NCBI GenBank assembly: GCA_944472135.2 | Contig: OX235268.1 | Location: 9,554,589-9,618,588, forward strand | Direction of reading: 5' to 3' | Source of the DNA: Trichobilharzia regenti | Taxonomy: Eukaryota > Platyhelminthes > Trematoda > Strigeidida > Schistosomatidae | DNA: 64,000 nt | Part shown: one piece after another, positions 1 through 11,169 of the stretch | How the letters are laid out: each line of letters opens with the position of its first letter | How positions within the stretch are numbered: the stretch's first letter is position 1 | Translations under genes and position numbers: made by a program | Notes under the pieces: generated by a model | Told to the model about the DNA's origin: nothing | What the model saw: only the letters and a program-made list of their open reading frames with translations | Databases searched by the model: none

Positions 1-2230
1 CATCAAGTAGAAAATAAACACAAACGGCTTATTCTAAGTATTATCATCAGGTAAATGAAGTTAGACTTTGTGAAGTATTCTATTGAATTCACTGAATAGT
101 GAAAAACTCGCTCTGTTTCATTACCTTATCGTTTTATACACTTACTTCATCGGATATCTAAACAGCTGTCTGGTATGCTAGGGGTTCTAAGGTATTCTGT
201 TAACTAATGGAATCGATCACATTCAATCCAGTTGAGATTCGACATTCACTTCCATTAAGTCGAATTCACTTTCAAGAAAGGCAATGTGATCTTCATTTCA
301 CGGCGAATGGTGGTTACGGCTAAATTAAAGACAGTAAAATGACTTTGATTCGCAGAATCTCAGACTCTGGGACATTTAACTGACTAGTTGGAAACAGAAA
401 GGCGGAGAGAGCGAGAAACGCACATTATAGACTGTAATTATTATTAATAATATCATTTCATTTTGTTCCAAGTGGAACACGCGGCTTCAGCAGTGCGTCT
501 TCACTTCATCCTGCTGTCCGTAGTTAATTTAGGCTGAGCACACGAACCCCCATGAACTGTCATCTCCTGCTCACACGATCTCTTCCATGCCACTTTTGAA
601 CCTACTCACACCTCATCTTTCCCACTGCAAAAGAGACTGCTCACTTCTATTCAGTATTCTAAGCGACAAAGTTTATTAGACCAAATTATAGAAAAGCAAA
701 CTTTAATAGCTGACTAATACAGAATCGAGGGGATTAAAATTGAGAAGCCCTCAGAATGTAAATAATTACAAATTATATAATTATTCAACGTGTAAGTAAA
801 TGATTTTTTTAATCAATTCAACCGAATTAATATGGCGATAAGCCTAAGATAATATCAGTTTCTGGTAGATAGTTGAAAGTGATTAACACGAAGTCATGAA
901 TTCAGGTCTCGTGCTTGTTGAAACACTTTAGTGAGGTGTATCTGTAACCCTAGAGGAATTGCTATGTGCTGATAGAATGTTACATAAAGCTTCAAACTTA
1001 CTGAGATCAGGATGAATCTATTCATTGATTTTATGTACCCACTGTTTGTTAGCTAACCAGTTTATCGTTTTCTTTACATACAGTTTTCAGTATTTCTGAT
1101 GAATGAGAAATGCCTCCGTTGCATCGAAATACCTTGAGGGAGACTGAAAAACAACAAAGTGGAATCAGCTGACTCAAATTACGCAATGAATTCGTGGTAG
1201 ACGTGATGGTTCATCAATGATGAAAGCGCTTAGTAATATACCTAATGTGTATGATACGTTCAAAATTGTAAAGAATAAAAGTAAGGCAACTTGCATTCTA
1301 AAACGTCTTAAAAAGCTAATAAAAACCTGTAAGCAGTGGTGCAAATCATGCGTTATTATATATATACTAAATATTCACGTGAGTATCTGAAGACCTACTG
1401 GCAAAGACTGAGAGGGTGTAAACACCCTGTAGGCACTCACTACAATATCAGGAGGAGTTAATGATATTTAAATTTTATTCATTGGCTTGACTCTAACTGG
1501 AATCTTTCAAGTTATCAGCCAGTTGTGAATAACAAGACTTAGCGTCATACTGTGTGTAATGCTTTCACCAAGAATATTCAATAGCTCAGCAATGGATTAA
1601 GTTGCAAAAAGGAAAGCTGAGAGTTCCTTGTGAAAAAATACAGAAACCTCGGAAGGAAGCCAAAAGAACCAGAGAACAAAATCATGTGAAAATGGAAATC
1701 AGAAAGATAACAAAGTTAACATTATCAGTGTAGACAACGAGAATTTAAAACTCATTTAGGCAACTGACAGTGAATGCAGAACAATAACGGTAGCTGTCAT
1801 TAATTTTCCACATTTATTCCTCATTTTTTTATCTTTCATTAGCTTGCAATTAGTAACCGACCTGATATTTTGCACTTATAAATTATTCCTAGTAGCACAT
1901 TTCGTCGTACTTAAATAAATGGATTTCAATTACTTGAACCTCGGTGATGCTTTGGTTTTTATTACTACAATAGCCTGTGAACGATGTAACATTGCTCGGT
2001 TCTTGTTCGATTTTGGGCCCCACCACTTATTTGGGTCTAGGTACGTCTTACTGATGCAGCCGAAATAGAAATAGTTGATCCTCCTGTTTTTTCAGCTAAC
2101 TGAAACCAAAGAAATTAGGGTCCAGATATTTAATAACTGAAAAATGGGATGAACTAAATTAAGACAAGGAGAGAAAATTACACACAGAGAGAAAAAACAA
2201 AACAAAAAACTGGAGGATTAGTGAACATAC
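1..2230. other. Non-coding part of module X1, nothing recognised
   Basis: No open frame longer than about 60 codons and no recognisable family was seen. The stretch is AT-rich with short runs of simple sequence. It is present three times in the window (here, 34085-36315 and 61862-64000), so its conservation between copies reflects recent duplication rather than selection. Confidence 0.6.
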
Positions 2231-2272
2231 CGAATTAGGTCCACGATAGTTGTAAAGGCTGAACTAGTTTCC

Positions 2273-3440
2273 TTAGAACACAGAGTTCCGGCTTTTCGAT
2301 GCATAATGCCAGAGCTTCTGCAGTACAAAAAGTCGGAGACACAATGCCCTTGGTAGATTTATGTTTACCTTGCAAATCACCCTGAATGATAAGTCAGTTG
2401 AGATGCTGTTACAGGCATTGACGATTGAACCAGTGCCTTCTCTTAGCAGCCATGCTGGATGACGTTCTCTAACACGTTTTGATAAGACCAGCATAGAACA
2501 ACCTATGTACCGAGCTCCGTAAGAGCAGGTGAACTGACATATACACATTGAAGTGGTCATATGCGGAAGTCTGTGCTTTCCATTGCTTGAGAGTAGTGGG
2601 CGTCTAGAGAATATCACTCTTAGAGCTGCTGCAGGAAAAGTCTTCTTCAAGGAATTGAAAATTCTTCTTTTTAAGGATATCTGCTGCTAGGTCTCACCTG
2701 AATTCCAGATTCAAGTACAGTGTTTTCTTTGGCACTGGAGTGTATTCTTCACTTCTTCGCTTTGGTTTCATGTTCTTCTCCACGAAACGCGGTGGGTATC
2801 CATTTTGAACCACGATACTTTTGAGAAATAGGAGCTCTTCTTCTAAACAGTCATCGCTACAAATAATTCTGGTACGGTTAGCTAGAGAGATGATGAGAGC
2901 TCTTTTACGGCTGATAGGTATCCAACTGTAGACGTTTGTCAGCTAGTCATTCAATATTGGTTTTCTATGGATAGATCTTTTGAGAGTTCCGTCATCTCTT
3001 CTTGTCGATTCCACGTCCAGGAATGGAATCTTTGATTCATTTTCAACTTCCATTGTGAACCTTATTAAGGTTAATAAACTCAGTAAGATAGAATTTAAAT
3101 CGGAGTCATCTTGACAAACTATAAAATTGTCAACGAAGTGTGCTTTGCACAGCAGCGATCTGTTCACTGGTCATTTTAAGATGCCATTTTCCACTCTGCC
3201 CATGTAGCAGTCTGCCAAAACTGGGCCAAGGGGAGAGCCTATAGCGATCCCGCCTTTCTGTCCATAGATGATGTCCTTGAATGTAAATTGTGCATTGAGT
3301 GTGCACCTTAATAACAACTCTTTCAGATATGAAGGTGGTATTCTGATACTCAGGTTTTTGTCATCCATCCTTGCTGGACTTCTGATTCTTTTCCCGCTAA
3401 TGTTCCAATGGGTATTTTCCATAATTTCTTCGGAGCCACT
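2273..3440 (-). mobile_element. Penelope-like element remnant: RT C-terminal part plus GIY-YIG endonuclease (X1)
   Basis: Reading leftwards on the minus strand, 3422-3171 encodes a piece of reverse transcriptase with a GQKGGIAIGSPLGPVLADCY stretch, matching the conserved block that precedes the catalytic motif in Penelope-like elements. The frame then meets a stop and resumes at 3167-2943 with FVDN where the family has a YVDD-type box, so one catalytic aspartate is replaced. At 2650-2273 follows a GIY-YIG-type endonuclease segment containing GARYIG and the RHPAW region typical of these elements. Frame breaks and stops make it inactive. X1 lacks 8 nt present in X2 near 3067 and has lost one base near 2331, which shortens the endonuclease frame. 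The 5' part of the element is absent. Confidence 0.8.
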
Positions 3441-3987
3441 GTAAGCTATTATACTTGTTTATTGTGTCAAGAGATAGAAAATGTGCAAGACACGCATCTC
3501 AGCCAATTCTGAACTCCTCAACTGAATATGCGTAAACTCCCAGCAGTGAATGGCAGTTTTCTCACTGCTATTCGAACTCATCACTCATCTTTCCACACTC
3601 CAAAGCTTTATCCGCATATGTAACCTACTTATATAAAATTAAGTAGTTCAGTATAAGTAAACAAATTATCAGGTAATGTTATGCCTACATATTTCTATTG
3701 GTACAAATGACGATGGATAAGTGACCTTGGAATAAACTGAATTCAACATACGCCTATATTTTGGTGATTAATAAAATCTGAATAAATCTAATGAAGAAGC
3801 TATAGCTTACACACCGCAAAGTTAAAAAACCTTGTTGAAATTTTTTTCTTAATCACTATGGGACTCATTTAAATAATTGTTTTTTCGATTACAGCTTGAT
3901 TCCACACCGTATTTTTGGTACAAGTATGGAATTTTCAGCGTGGATGTCGGTAGCCTAAAATTTGCAGGCCGAACATAGATATCAGGT

Positions 3988-4063
3988 GTGCGTTAGTGAG
4001 GGCTCGAACCCCGGACCATCTGCATGGTCGCCGAGAGTCCTAACCACTGTGCCACCAACGCAC
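3988..4063 (-). repeat. 76-nt tRNA-like sequence (tRNA-derived SINE head or tRNA pseudogene)
   Basis: On the minus strand, 76 nt are bounded by a perfect 7-bp inverted repeat (GTGCGTT/AACGCAC) resembling an acceptor stem. They contain an A-box-like segment (GGCACAGTGGTTAGGACTC) and a B-box-like segment (GGGGTTCGAGCCC). The T-loop sits about two positions away from the standard place and the D-stem pairs poorly, so I do not call a functional tRNA. It fits a tRNA-derived SINE head or a decayed tRNA. A one-base variant lies at 38081-38156 in module X2. Confidence 0.6.
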
Positions 4064-4275
4064 AAAATACTCCGTCGGAAGACAGAGCTGAAAAACATGA
4101 GACAAGACTCATTGTATTGTGCCTCTCCACGGAAATCTTTAGTAAAAGGCGAAAGATTTATCCGCAAATGAGGAGACACCAGAGTTGTAATGGTCAAATT
4201 TTAACAAAAATTCAAAGAACGTTCAGTCAATCTTAGGAGGTTATTATTATTACTTCTTAAATTCAACTTGTCATA

Positions 4276-4539
4276 TCACAGCGGGCAAGCGAATGATAGT
4301 TGTTGATTTCCGTTGCCTTCTGTCTGTAAGCAAGATAAACTGATTACTCTTTGAGAGATAGTTATCGCACTCATTATTGCACCACTATTGCCTTTTCGCA
4401 AACATGCTGGATAATGTTCTTGAATCTTCTTGGACAGCGTGGGCATTGAAAGACCGATATACCTGGCTCCAAAGCACCGCGTGAACTGATTAACGGACAT
4501 AGAAGTGGTTAGATGCGCGATCTTGTCCTTCGTTAACAC
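4276..4539 (-). mobile_element. Second Penelope-like GIY-YIG fragment (X1)
   Basis: An 87-codon open stretch on the minus strand carries FGARYIG followed by a SKKIQEHYPAC segment, parallel to the GIY-YIG region at 2273-2650 but clearly diverged from it. It therefore belongs to a different or older Penelope-like copy. No reverse transcriptase part is attached. It is repeated at 38369-38632 in X2 with one residue changed. Confidence 0.65.
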
Positions 4540-5570
4540 AAATTTTTGTGAAAACTCATCACATTTGTTACTACTCTAATTCCATTAACCCCAATTTTCT
4601 TGACCGTTTTGGTATTATGTAACTCCAATTAACAATCTTCATATAATAAATTGAAATAACCAAAACCAAATGTATTAATGGTTGACAAACTAAATGTACA
4701 TATACATACAAAAGAACAAATATTTACATGAGATTGCACAGATAAGAAAATGAATTCAAAGAAAAGTCAACTTTCGCTGAACTACGTGTTATAGTTTCAT
4801 TCTAATTTCTATCATGAAAACCTCACTCACACTTGATGGCTGACTGTCTGGCTGCCTGGTTGGCTGGTTGGCTCTTTTCTCTCCCAATTCAAATGTCCTC
4901 GAAAAGATACAGACCACCGAACCTCACTGCGCTGTCATCAGCATCATCTCACTACTCACAGTGACCACTAGCACTGTCACCATGCCGTCACTGCAGACTG
5001 AGTAGATCAACCAGTCCACCAACTGTTGAGGATTACAACCAGCAAACAAGATGTAATTATTAATCAGATTACTAAGCAAACGGGTAATCATAATAATAAT
5101 AATATTAACAACAACAGTACTATTAAGTGTAACTATTTCTATTCGAGAAATCACAATGTTGGTTTTCAAATTTCTTTTAACAGCAATATGGTAATGATAA
5201 TATCGATAACTATAGCATTCAGAGAATGGTTTTTAAAAAAATTCTTTTATGAACTTCTAACACATATTTTATTGCACTTTTACGTAAACTTCAGATGATC
5301 AATTTCTTTTCGACGTCTTTCTATAGTTATATAATTTTTTATGCAGAAATTTCTTCTGTTTTATACGAGTGATTTTACCTGGTCACTATACAGGATTGTG
5401 TGCCAGAGACATTCTCATGTTATCATATTCATAGCTTCGTAATAACTAAAATTCAGCCAATGTCTAGATATTTTGAAAATGTTTGAAGATATATCGATAT
5501 ATTTACATATAAGTTGAATGACTGATTTAAATTTAGGTAGAGTTTACCCTCTGTAGTCTCTCTATTTTTT
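4540..5570. other. Unassigned AT-rich spacer in module X1
   Basis: This spacer contains short simple repeats (GGCTG/GGTTG-rich run near 4845-4872, AAT-rich run near 5085-5125) and no gene I recognise. Small open frames on both strands overlap each other and are low-complexity Asn/Ile runs. Confidence 0.5.
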
Positions 5571-5764
5571 TATTTCTCCCTTAGGTTCCTACTTGAACAT
5601 AGGGCTTCAACTGCACGTCTCTACATGCTTCTGTCTACATCTATAATGTTCACCTCCATACTGTTTCAACTCCTCTTTACACGATCTCCTCCATGTCGCC
5701 CTTGCACCAACGACCCACTCTCCGCTTCCCTTTCGGATTCCACTCAAGGGCTTGACGCACGATA

Positions 5765-6660
5765 TCACCCAGCGGTCACCTCACCGAGTATCCGATCCAT
5801 CTCCACTTTCTCCTCCATATTTGTTGGGCGATTGGTTCTTGTTTTGTTTGTTCCCATAGTTTCTTGTTGGTGATTCTTTCCGGTCCGCCATCTGACCTTC
5901 AATATAGAGCGAAGACTGTTGTTGATAAAGGTCTGCACTAGGCTGTTGGAAATATTCTTTGTGACCCGCCAAGTTTCTGATGCGTATAGGAGAACTGACT
6001 CGACGTTTGTATTGAAAATCCGGTTGAAGTTTGCGGTTGATGCTGAGTGACGAGGATTTCCAGATTGGTTTCCCGCCTTTCCGCTTATCGATTTGACATC
6101 CTCTTCCATTCCAACTGCCTGTCGTTGAAACAATTCTCCCTGGATAAGTAAGTGAATGAAGTAACCGGTTTCAAATCCCTCCCGTTGATGATGATTGACG
6201 CTGGATGGTACTGCTGTTGTTGCTGGTGGTGGTTACTTATTTTCCCAACCTCCGTCTTGTCTATGCTCACTTGGAGTCCCGTCTTTGCGCCTTCTTCAAA
6301 GAGTTTGTCGATTTTCGCTTGTAAGTCTTCGATTTTGTGTGACATCAAATATAAATCATCCACACGCGAAATCCAGGTTTTCTACGTTCAGGATATCCCT
6401 GTCTTCTCGTTTCCTACTCACTGTCTTACACATAGTCCAGTTCACCACAATTAAGAATATCATTGGTGATAATAAGCACTCTTGTCTGACTCCTGTGTTT
6501 ACTCCAAACGCCTCGCTGAGTTTTCCGTTGTAGATCACCTGACATATTTGGGGTACGCCGTAGTACTCGAGTAGTTTCTAAATTACCTGATGGTCAACAC
6601 TGTCGGAGGCCTTCTCAAAGTCTATAAAGTTGAGGTGCAGGTTTGATTGCCATTCCATGC
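5765..6660 (-). pseudogene. RTE reverse transcriptase, C-terminal half, broken
   Basis: Fragments in different frames continue the RT after the CR1 insertion. 6538-6356 contains VNTGVRQECLLSP (RT motif). 6363-6085 contains the palm-to-thumb region with KIDKLFEEGAKTGLQVSIDK. 6133-5765 contains ESVLLYASETWRVTK and the conserved C-terminal LRSILKVRW region. An in-frame stop (near 6575), frameshifts and the altered FADD box show it is dead. The matching region in X2 (39860-40800) is broken in part at the same places. Confidence 0.8.
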
Positions 6661-7079
6661 TTTGTTTTAACATAACATAACATAACATAAGCTTTATTCC
6701 AAATCAGTACTTGTGATACAGAATGGAATTCTCCGCATTTTACTACAATATTGCATCCAGTTTTTTACATTAACAATAAATAAAGTTCTACATAGTTTAA
6801 AGTTGTCTCAACAACATATTAGTATGTCGGTAGCAAAGCCAAAATTAAAGTGTTTGAAGGTGTTAGAAAAGTAGATACTACTAGCATATTTACTGGCGTA
6901 AGCGATAGCAAAATGTTCGAGATGTACAGAGTGTGAAAGAACGAACAAGAATGTTTTAAGTAGAGTTTGCAAGGAAGAGAGAAACAAAACAGCACATAAC
7001 AAAAATAAATACAGAATGAAGAGCGAGAAAACGTTGTACCTATAAATGATGTGAGTTGGAAAGACAAGATCCATTGGTT

Positions 7080-9101
7080 CTACTGACTATTTAATAAGTT
7101 AAAGGTTTCATGCCTGATGCATTCTTTATCGCACAGAACACGAGCTAAGTAGGGTATGGATGAGTTTTTGTACTTACTAGTGCGGGCATATAGTTTCCTA
7201 TATAGGCTTCTTGTTTTCCCTGAAGAGATACATGGGGACAGTTGTGAATGTAGAGGGTGTTGTGAGTCAGATAAAATGGATTTCGCCCATTTTTCACATG
7301 AGTCCATATGCCTGTCCACCAGAATATTAACTAGCTGGCTAAGTGGCAAGCTGCTTACCCTGCTGACAACCTTTAACATCCTACGTAATAAGGTATAGTC
7401 TTTCTTCAATAGCCCAGGAAAGACTAAGGGGGAGCAATAGAGAATAATAGGCAGAATACGGGAGTTAACAAATTGTAGGAGTAAGGGTTGGGTTACACCA
7501 GAATGCCTTAACTTCTTGATGTAGAAGGTAAGACGGTATATTTTCTTGGAAATCGTCAAGATATGAGACTACCAGGAAAGATCAGAAGATAGAGTGACGC
7601 CTAGGTATTTAATTTCCGACTTGGTTTCTATTTCACTGCCATCTATGTTGCACACCTCATGAGTGCTAACCAGTTTGTTTAGGTCAGATTTATGCCTAAG
7701 GGTGAAATTAACTGTTTGGCATTTGGAGGGGTTTAAGGTTAGACCGTTTTCCTTGGACCATTGGCTAATTTCCGATAAGAAGCCATTTAGTTTAGAGCAG
7801 TCACTTTGACATTTGACAGGTAAAGACACAGTTAGGTCATCAGCATATTTGACAAAGTTAATGTCATTTGAAGACGGTAGGTCATGTAGAAAGAAAGAAA
7901 AGAGAAGTGGGGAGAGTACAGCACCTTGGGGGACACCAGCTTCTGTGAGCACAGCAGAGGAGGATTGGCCTTTGTATACGGTGTACTGCATTCTGTTTGA
8001 AAAGTAGGAATGCAACCAGTTAGTGACCCAGGACTCGGTTTGTGTCATGGAGAGCTTATTTAGCAAGAGACTTCTAGGTACAGAGTCGAAAGCAGAAGTA
8101 AAGTCAAGAAACGTGCAGCGGACATATTTGGCACCTTTGTCTAATGATGAGATAATACTGTTGTGTAAGACGGCTGCAGCGTCTAAAGTACTCCTACCCT
8201 GTCTGTAGGCAAATTGTTTGGGGTCTTCGAAGCTTTTAAGGGAGGGTTCGAGTTTAAGAAGTACTAGTTTTTCCATGAGCTTTAGAAACGGGGAAGTGAT
8301 GGCGATGGGTCTGAACTTTACGTTCTTGCTATTGCCAGGTTTAGGGACAGGGACTATTTTAATGTCTTTCCATGGAACAGGTACAACGTTTTCACGGAAA
8401 GAAGCATTTAGTATATTAGTTAGAGGAGAACATAAAGCATCTGCACATTGTTTTAGAACATATGCAGGTATGCTATCAGGGCCAAGACTATGTGAGGGCT
8501 TAAGAGTTTTAAGACATTTCAAAACATCGAGAGTATTGAAGTCCTGGAAGTTATCAGCTACAAGATTGGTAACGTTAGAAGTGGTTATAGTAGAAGGAGA
8601 GCGTAAAAAAGACAGATTAAGAGCATTAACATCACAAGAGGGAAAAACATTACATCGCTTACTTTTGCCAGTAATTTCATTGATTAGTTTCCACATGCTG
8701 TTAGGAGATTTGCATGATAAAAGTGTTTGGTTATAGATAGCATTAAGATTTTTGATTTCAGATTTGATTTGAGCATTAATCTTTTTAAGTCCTAACTTGT
8801 CTTTGCATTTATATAACATTTCTTTTTGCCTGCGAAGTTGTTTGAGACGGGGAGACGAGAAGCGGTCGAGGCGTTTGAACAGTGTTTGTTTAGGACAGCA
8901 AATGTCGAGGCAGAACTTAAGATAATCCATTATATTGGTGATTGAGTCATCTAATGTACTTTCATAGAATAGATCCCAGTTGGTATCTTTTAACATGCAT
9001 CTTAGATTGAGTAAGTTGTCAGATGTGTAGCATCTTTCTTGTACTTTCGTAGACAGGTGTGAGAAGATTTTAATATGTGTTTTGCTGTATATTTTTGGCA
9101 A
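7080..9101 (-). pseudogene. CR1 ORF2 reverse transcriptase and C-terminal domain, one internal stop
   Basis: From 9101 to 7569 an open frame of 510 codons covers linker and RT. It contains GPDSIPAYVLKQC, FRPIAITS, FLDFTSAFDSVPR, AGVPQGAVLSPLLF and the catalytic YADD at about residue 438. A single amber codon at 7569-7571 (after SSDLSW) separates it from an in-frame 159-codon continuation to 7080 that carries the usual CR1 tail region. Apart from this stop and the endonuclease frameshift the protein looks intact, so the insertion is younger than the host RTE copy. Confidence 0.82.
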
Positions 9102-9973
9102 AACGCGGACAATGCAGTGATCGGAGTTATGTATCGGTGAACGTCTTCGTGTTTCATATACTCCTTCGTCATTAGTAAAAACGAGTCGAGTGTTTTGTCA
9201 AGTCGAGTGGGAAATTTGACTATGTTTGTGTGACCAAGAGCTTCAAGAAAGGAACAATCCGATGTGTTGAAGTCTCCAGTAATAACGGATAGAGAGTTGT
9301 CGAAGTTGGCAGCAGCAAACATGGTGAATTCATCAGCAAAATAAGATAGATCAGATGGAGAGCAACTAGGAGAAATGTACATGTTTGTAATATAGAATTG
9401 TTTATACTTGGGGAGGTGTTTGGGGCGACATTTGACAGTAATACAGTCAATGAAGTCATTTGAGAAGGTGAAGCAGACGTTATTTGAGACAGACCATTTG
9501 GAGTGAATAAAAGTTGCAACGCCACCACCATTTTTCTTATTACAACAGCGACGGTCTTGACGAAATAAAATAAAGTCCTTTAGTGAGATAAGGTTGTCAT
9601 CATACAGTTCATGCAACCACGTTTCTTGTAATGCGATTATGGCGGTGTTATGATACGTATCAGTTGACATCAGGGATTGTAGGTACATTATCTTATTTGG
9701 CAGAGAGCGACAGTTTGAGTTCATTATGACGGGGACCGTAGTTAAGTGTATTGGTGTACGTTTGAGAGCTCTCTGCCAACCACTACGATGTTTCCTTCTT
9801 GGTTTCTTTGGAATATGAAAGTCATTTGGTCGTAAATCATTAATAAAGTTACGAGAGTAAATGATTCTGTTAGAATTCATATTAAGTTGATAAATGTATG
9901 CTGGTAAACAGTAAACTGGATGCAAAAAGTAGATATTTTGGTAGCAGGCCCAAATATTCGAACAGGCCGCCAA
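9002..9973 (-). pseudogene. CR1 ORF2 AP-endonuclease domain, frameshifted at its end
   Basis: The endonuclease shows LQETWL, GGGVATFIHSKW, and ITGDFNTSD with PTRLDKTLDSF. The catalytic SDH motif (NSDHCIVRV) is present in the DNA near 9115-9130 but in another frame, so a 1-nt indel lies near 9135-9150. Downstream of it the RT frame begins at 9101. The first residues derive from the junction region rather than a true start. Confidence 0.75.
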
Positions 9974-9994
9974 GGCACAGAGGTTGAAAAAAAA

Positions 9995-11169
9995 ATGATG
10001 CGTAGAGTTGCAATTTGGTCAGAACATGATTTGCCTTTTCTGAATCCAGCTAATTTTGGTCGGAGTTCTGTATCCAGTGCGTACTTTATTTTCTCCAGGA
10101 TGATGCGGCTAAGGATTTTACTTCGTGTCGACAGGAGCATGATTCCTTGCCAGTTCTCGCAGAGTCCTAAGTCGCACTTCTTTGGTAATTTCACGACGTG
10201 CCTACTGTCAGTAGGCGCATTTCCCTCCTTCCAGACCTTACGGAATACCGCAGGCAGCATGTCTGCTGTCGTCTCTCGGTCCACTTTCAGTGTTTCAGGG
10301 GATATTCCATCTTGTCCAGCTGTTTTTCCAGCTTCCAGAAGCTTGATTGTATTCAAGACTTCAGGTTTCATTGGAGGATTGGTGTCAACTTGCAGTTGTG
10401 TGCGTGCTGTTGTTGGTTTTTCTGGACGGGTTGCAGGTGGTGGTCGGTTCAATAGTCCTTTGAAGTGATCCGCCCATTGTTTATTCTGTCTTCCTTCCTT
10501 GGTAATTGGGTTCCCTTGGCTGTCTTTTATAGGTTTCACTTGTGTTGATCTCTTCCCGGATAGAGATTTGGTTATCTGATATAATGTCTTATCTGCATTT
10601 TCAGCATCAGTAGCCAGGTTGTCGTAGAATCGTCTTTTGTCCTTCCTAGCACTCTTCTTCACTTCTTTGTCCAGTGCTGTGTAAGTTGAGCTCAGCGTCT
10701 CCTGCTCTTGTCCATCCTTGCATTGAATTATTTTCTCTTTCACCATTCTTCTCTCTTCTATTAATTTCCAAGTGTCCATTGAGAGCCATTCCTTGTCTTG
10801 TCTCTTCTTTCTTCCTAAAGCCGTTGAACGCGTTTCGTTGAGAATCGCCTTCAGAGACTTCCAGTGATGTTCCACGCATGATTCTTCAGTGATGTCGCGT
10901 AGTGTTTCCTCCTTTGCTCTGACAGTTGCAGTGAAGGTGTCCTTTGTGCTTGTTTCCTTCAGTTTCTGTGTGTTGAACTTCCATTTTGGCCTGTCCCCAG
11001 CTATCCTCGAGGCTCTTTGTTTCACCTTGAAAGTCCCTTCTACTAGATAGTGGTCTGAACCCACAACTGCTCCTCTCCTTGACCTTGTGTCCAGTAGGCT
11101 CCGTCTCCACCTTCTTGAAATTGAGATGAAGTCTATTTGTTCTTGGTGTTTCCATCTGATGAACTCCAT
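9995..11169 (-). pseudogene. RTE ORF: endonuclease C-terminus, linker, N-terminal RT
   Basis: The frame runs through SRRWRRSLLDTRSRRGA, VGSDHYLVEG (AP endonuclease SDH motif), an Arg/Lys-rich linker (EVKKSARKDKRRFY), the LLEAGKTAGQDGISPETLK block and the AGFRKGKSCSDQ block of the RT. It enters the CR1 insertion after ATLRII. A frameshift near 11140 separates it from the upstream endonuclease frame. Confidence 0.82.

Larger units (their letters stand above)
1..6640. repeat. Duplicated module X, copy X1
   Basis: This block recurs almost base for base at 34085-40790 (offset 34084) and again from 61862 to the window end (positions 1-2139 equivalent). X1 and X2 differ by scattered substitutions and a few short indels. 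Examples are an 8-nt deletion near 3067 in X1, a 1-nt difference near 2331 and an 11-nt insertion near 5270. The block holds a Penelope-like remnant, a tRNA-like sequence, a second Penelope-like fragment and the 3' part of an RTE element. Window position 1 falls inside the module, because X2 and X3 extend about 956 bp further left. The similarity to X2 ends near 6640, inside the RTE reverse transcriptase. Confidence 0.93.
6666..9990 (-). mobile_element. CR1-clade non-LTR retrotransposon nested in the RTE element
   Basis: The insertion is flanked on both sides by contiguous RTE reverse transcriptase sequence. Its 3' end (left side) carries a four-fold ACATA repeat at about 6669-6690, as expected for the short-repeat tails of CR1-like elements. 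Coding order on the minus strand is AP endonuclease (9973-9002), RT (9101-7569) and C-terminal region (7559-7080). No ORF1 is present, so the copy is 5'-truncated or starts within ORF2. It resembles schistosome SR1/Perere-type elements. A related fragment lies at 31396-32757. Confidence 0.85.

Noticed and set aside
6808..7074. Phe/Leu-rich minus-strand frames suggesting a membrane protein
   Set aside because: They lie in the AT-rich 3' untranslated part of the CR1 element and overlap in two frames, with no family resemblance.
8218..8736. 172-codon plus-strand open frame
   Set aside because: It is the antisense shadow of the CR1 reverse transcriptase on the minus strand. The same applies to the plus-strand frames at 9920-10468 and 11455-11916 over the RTE.
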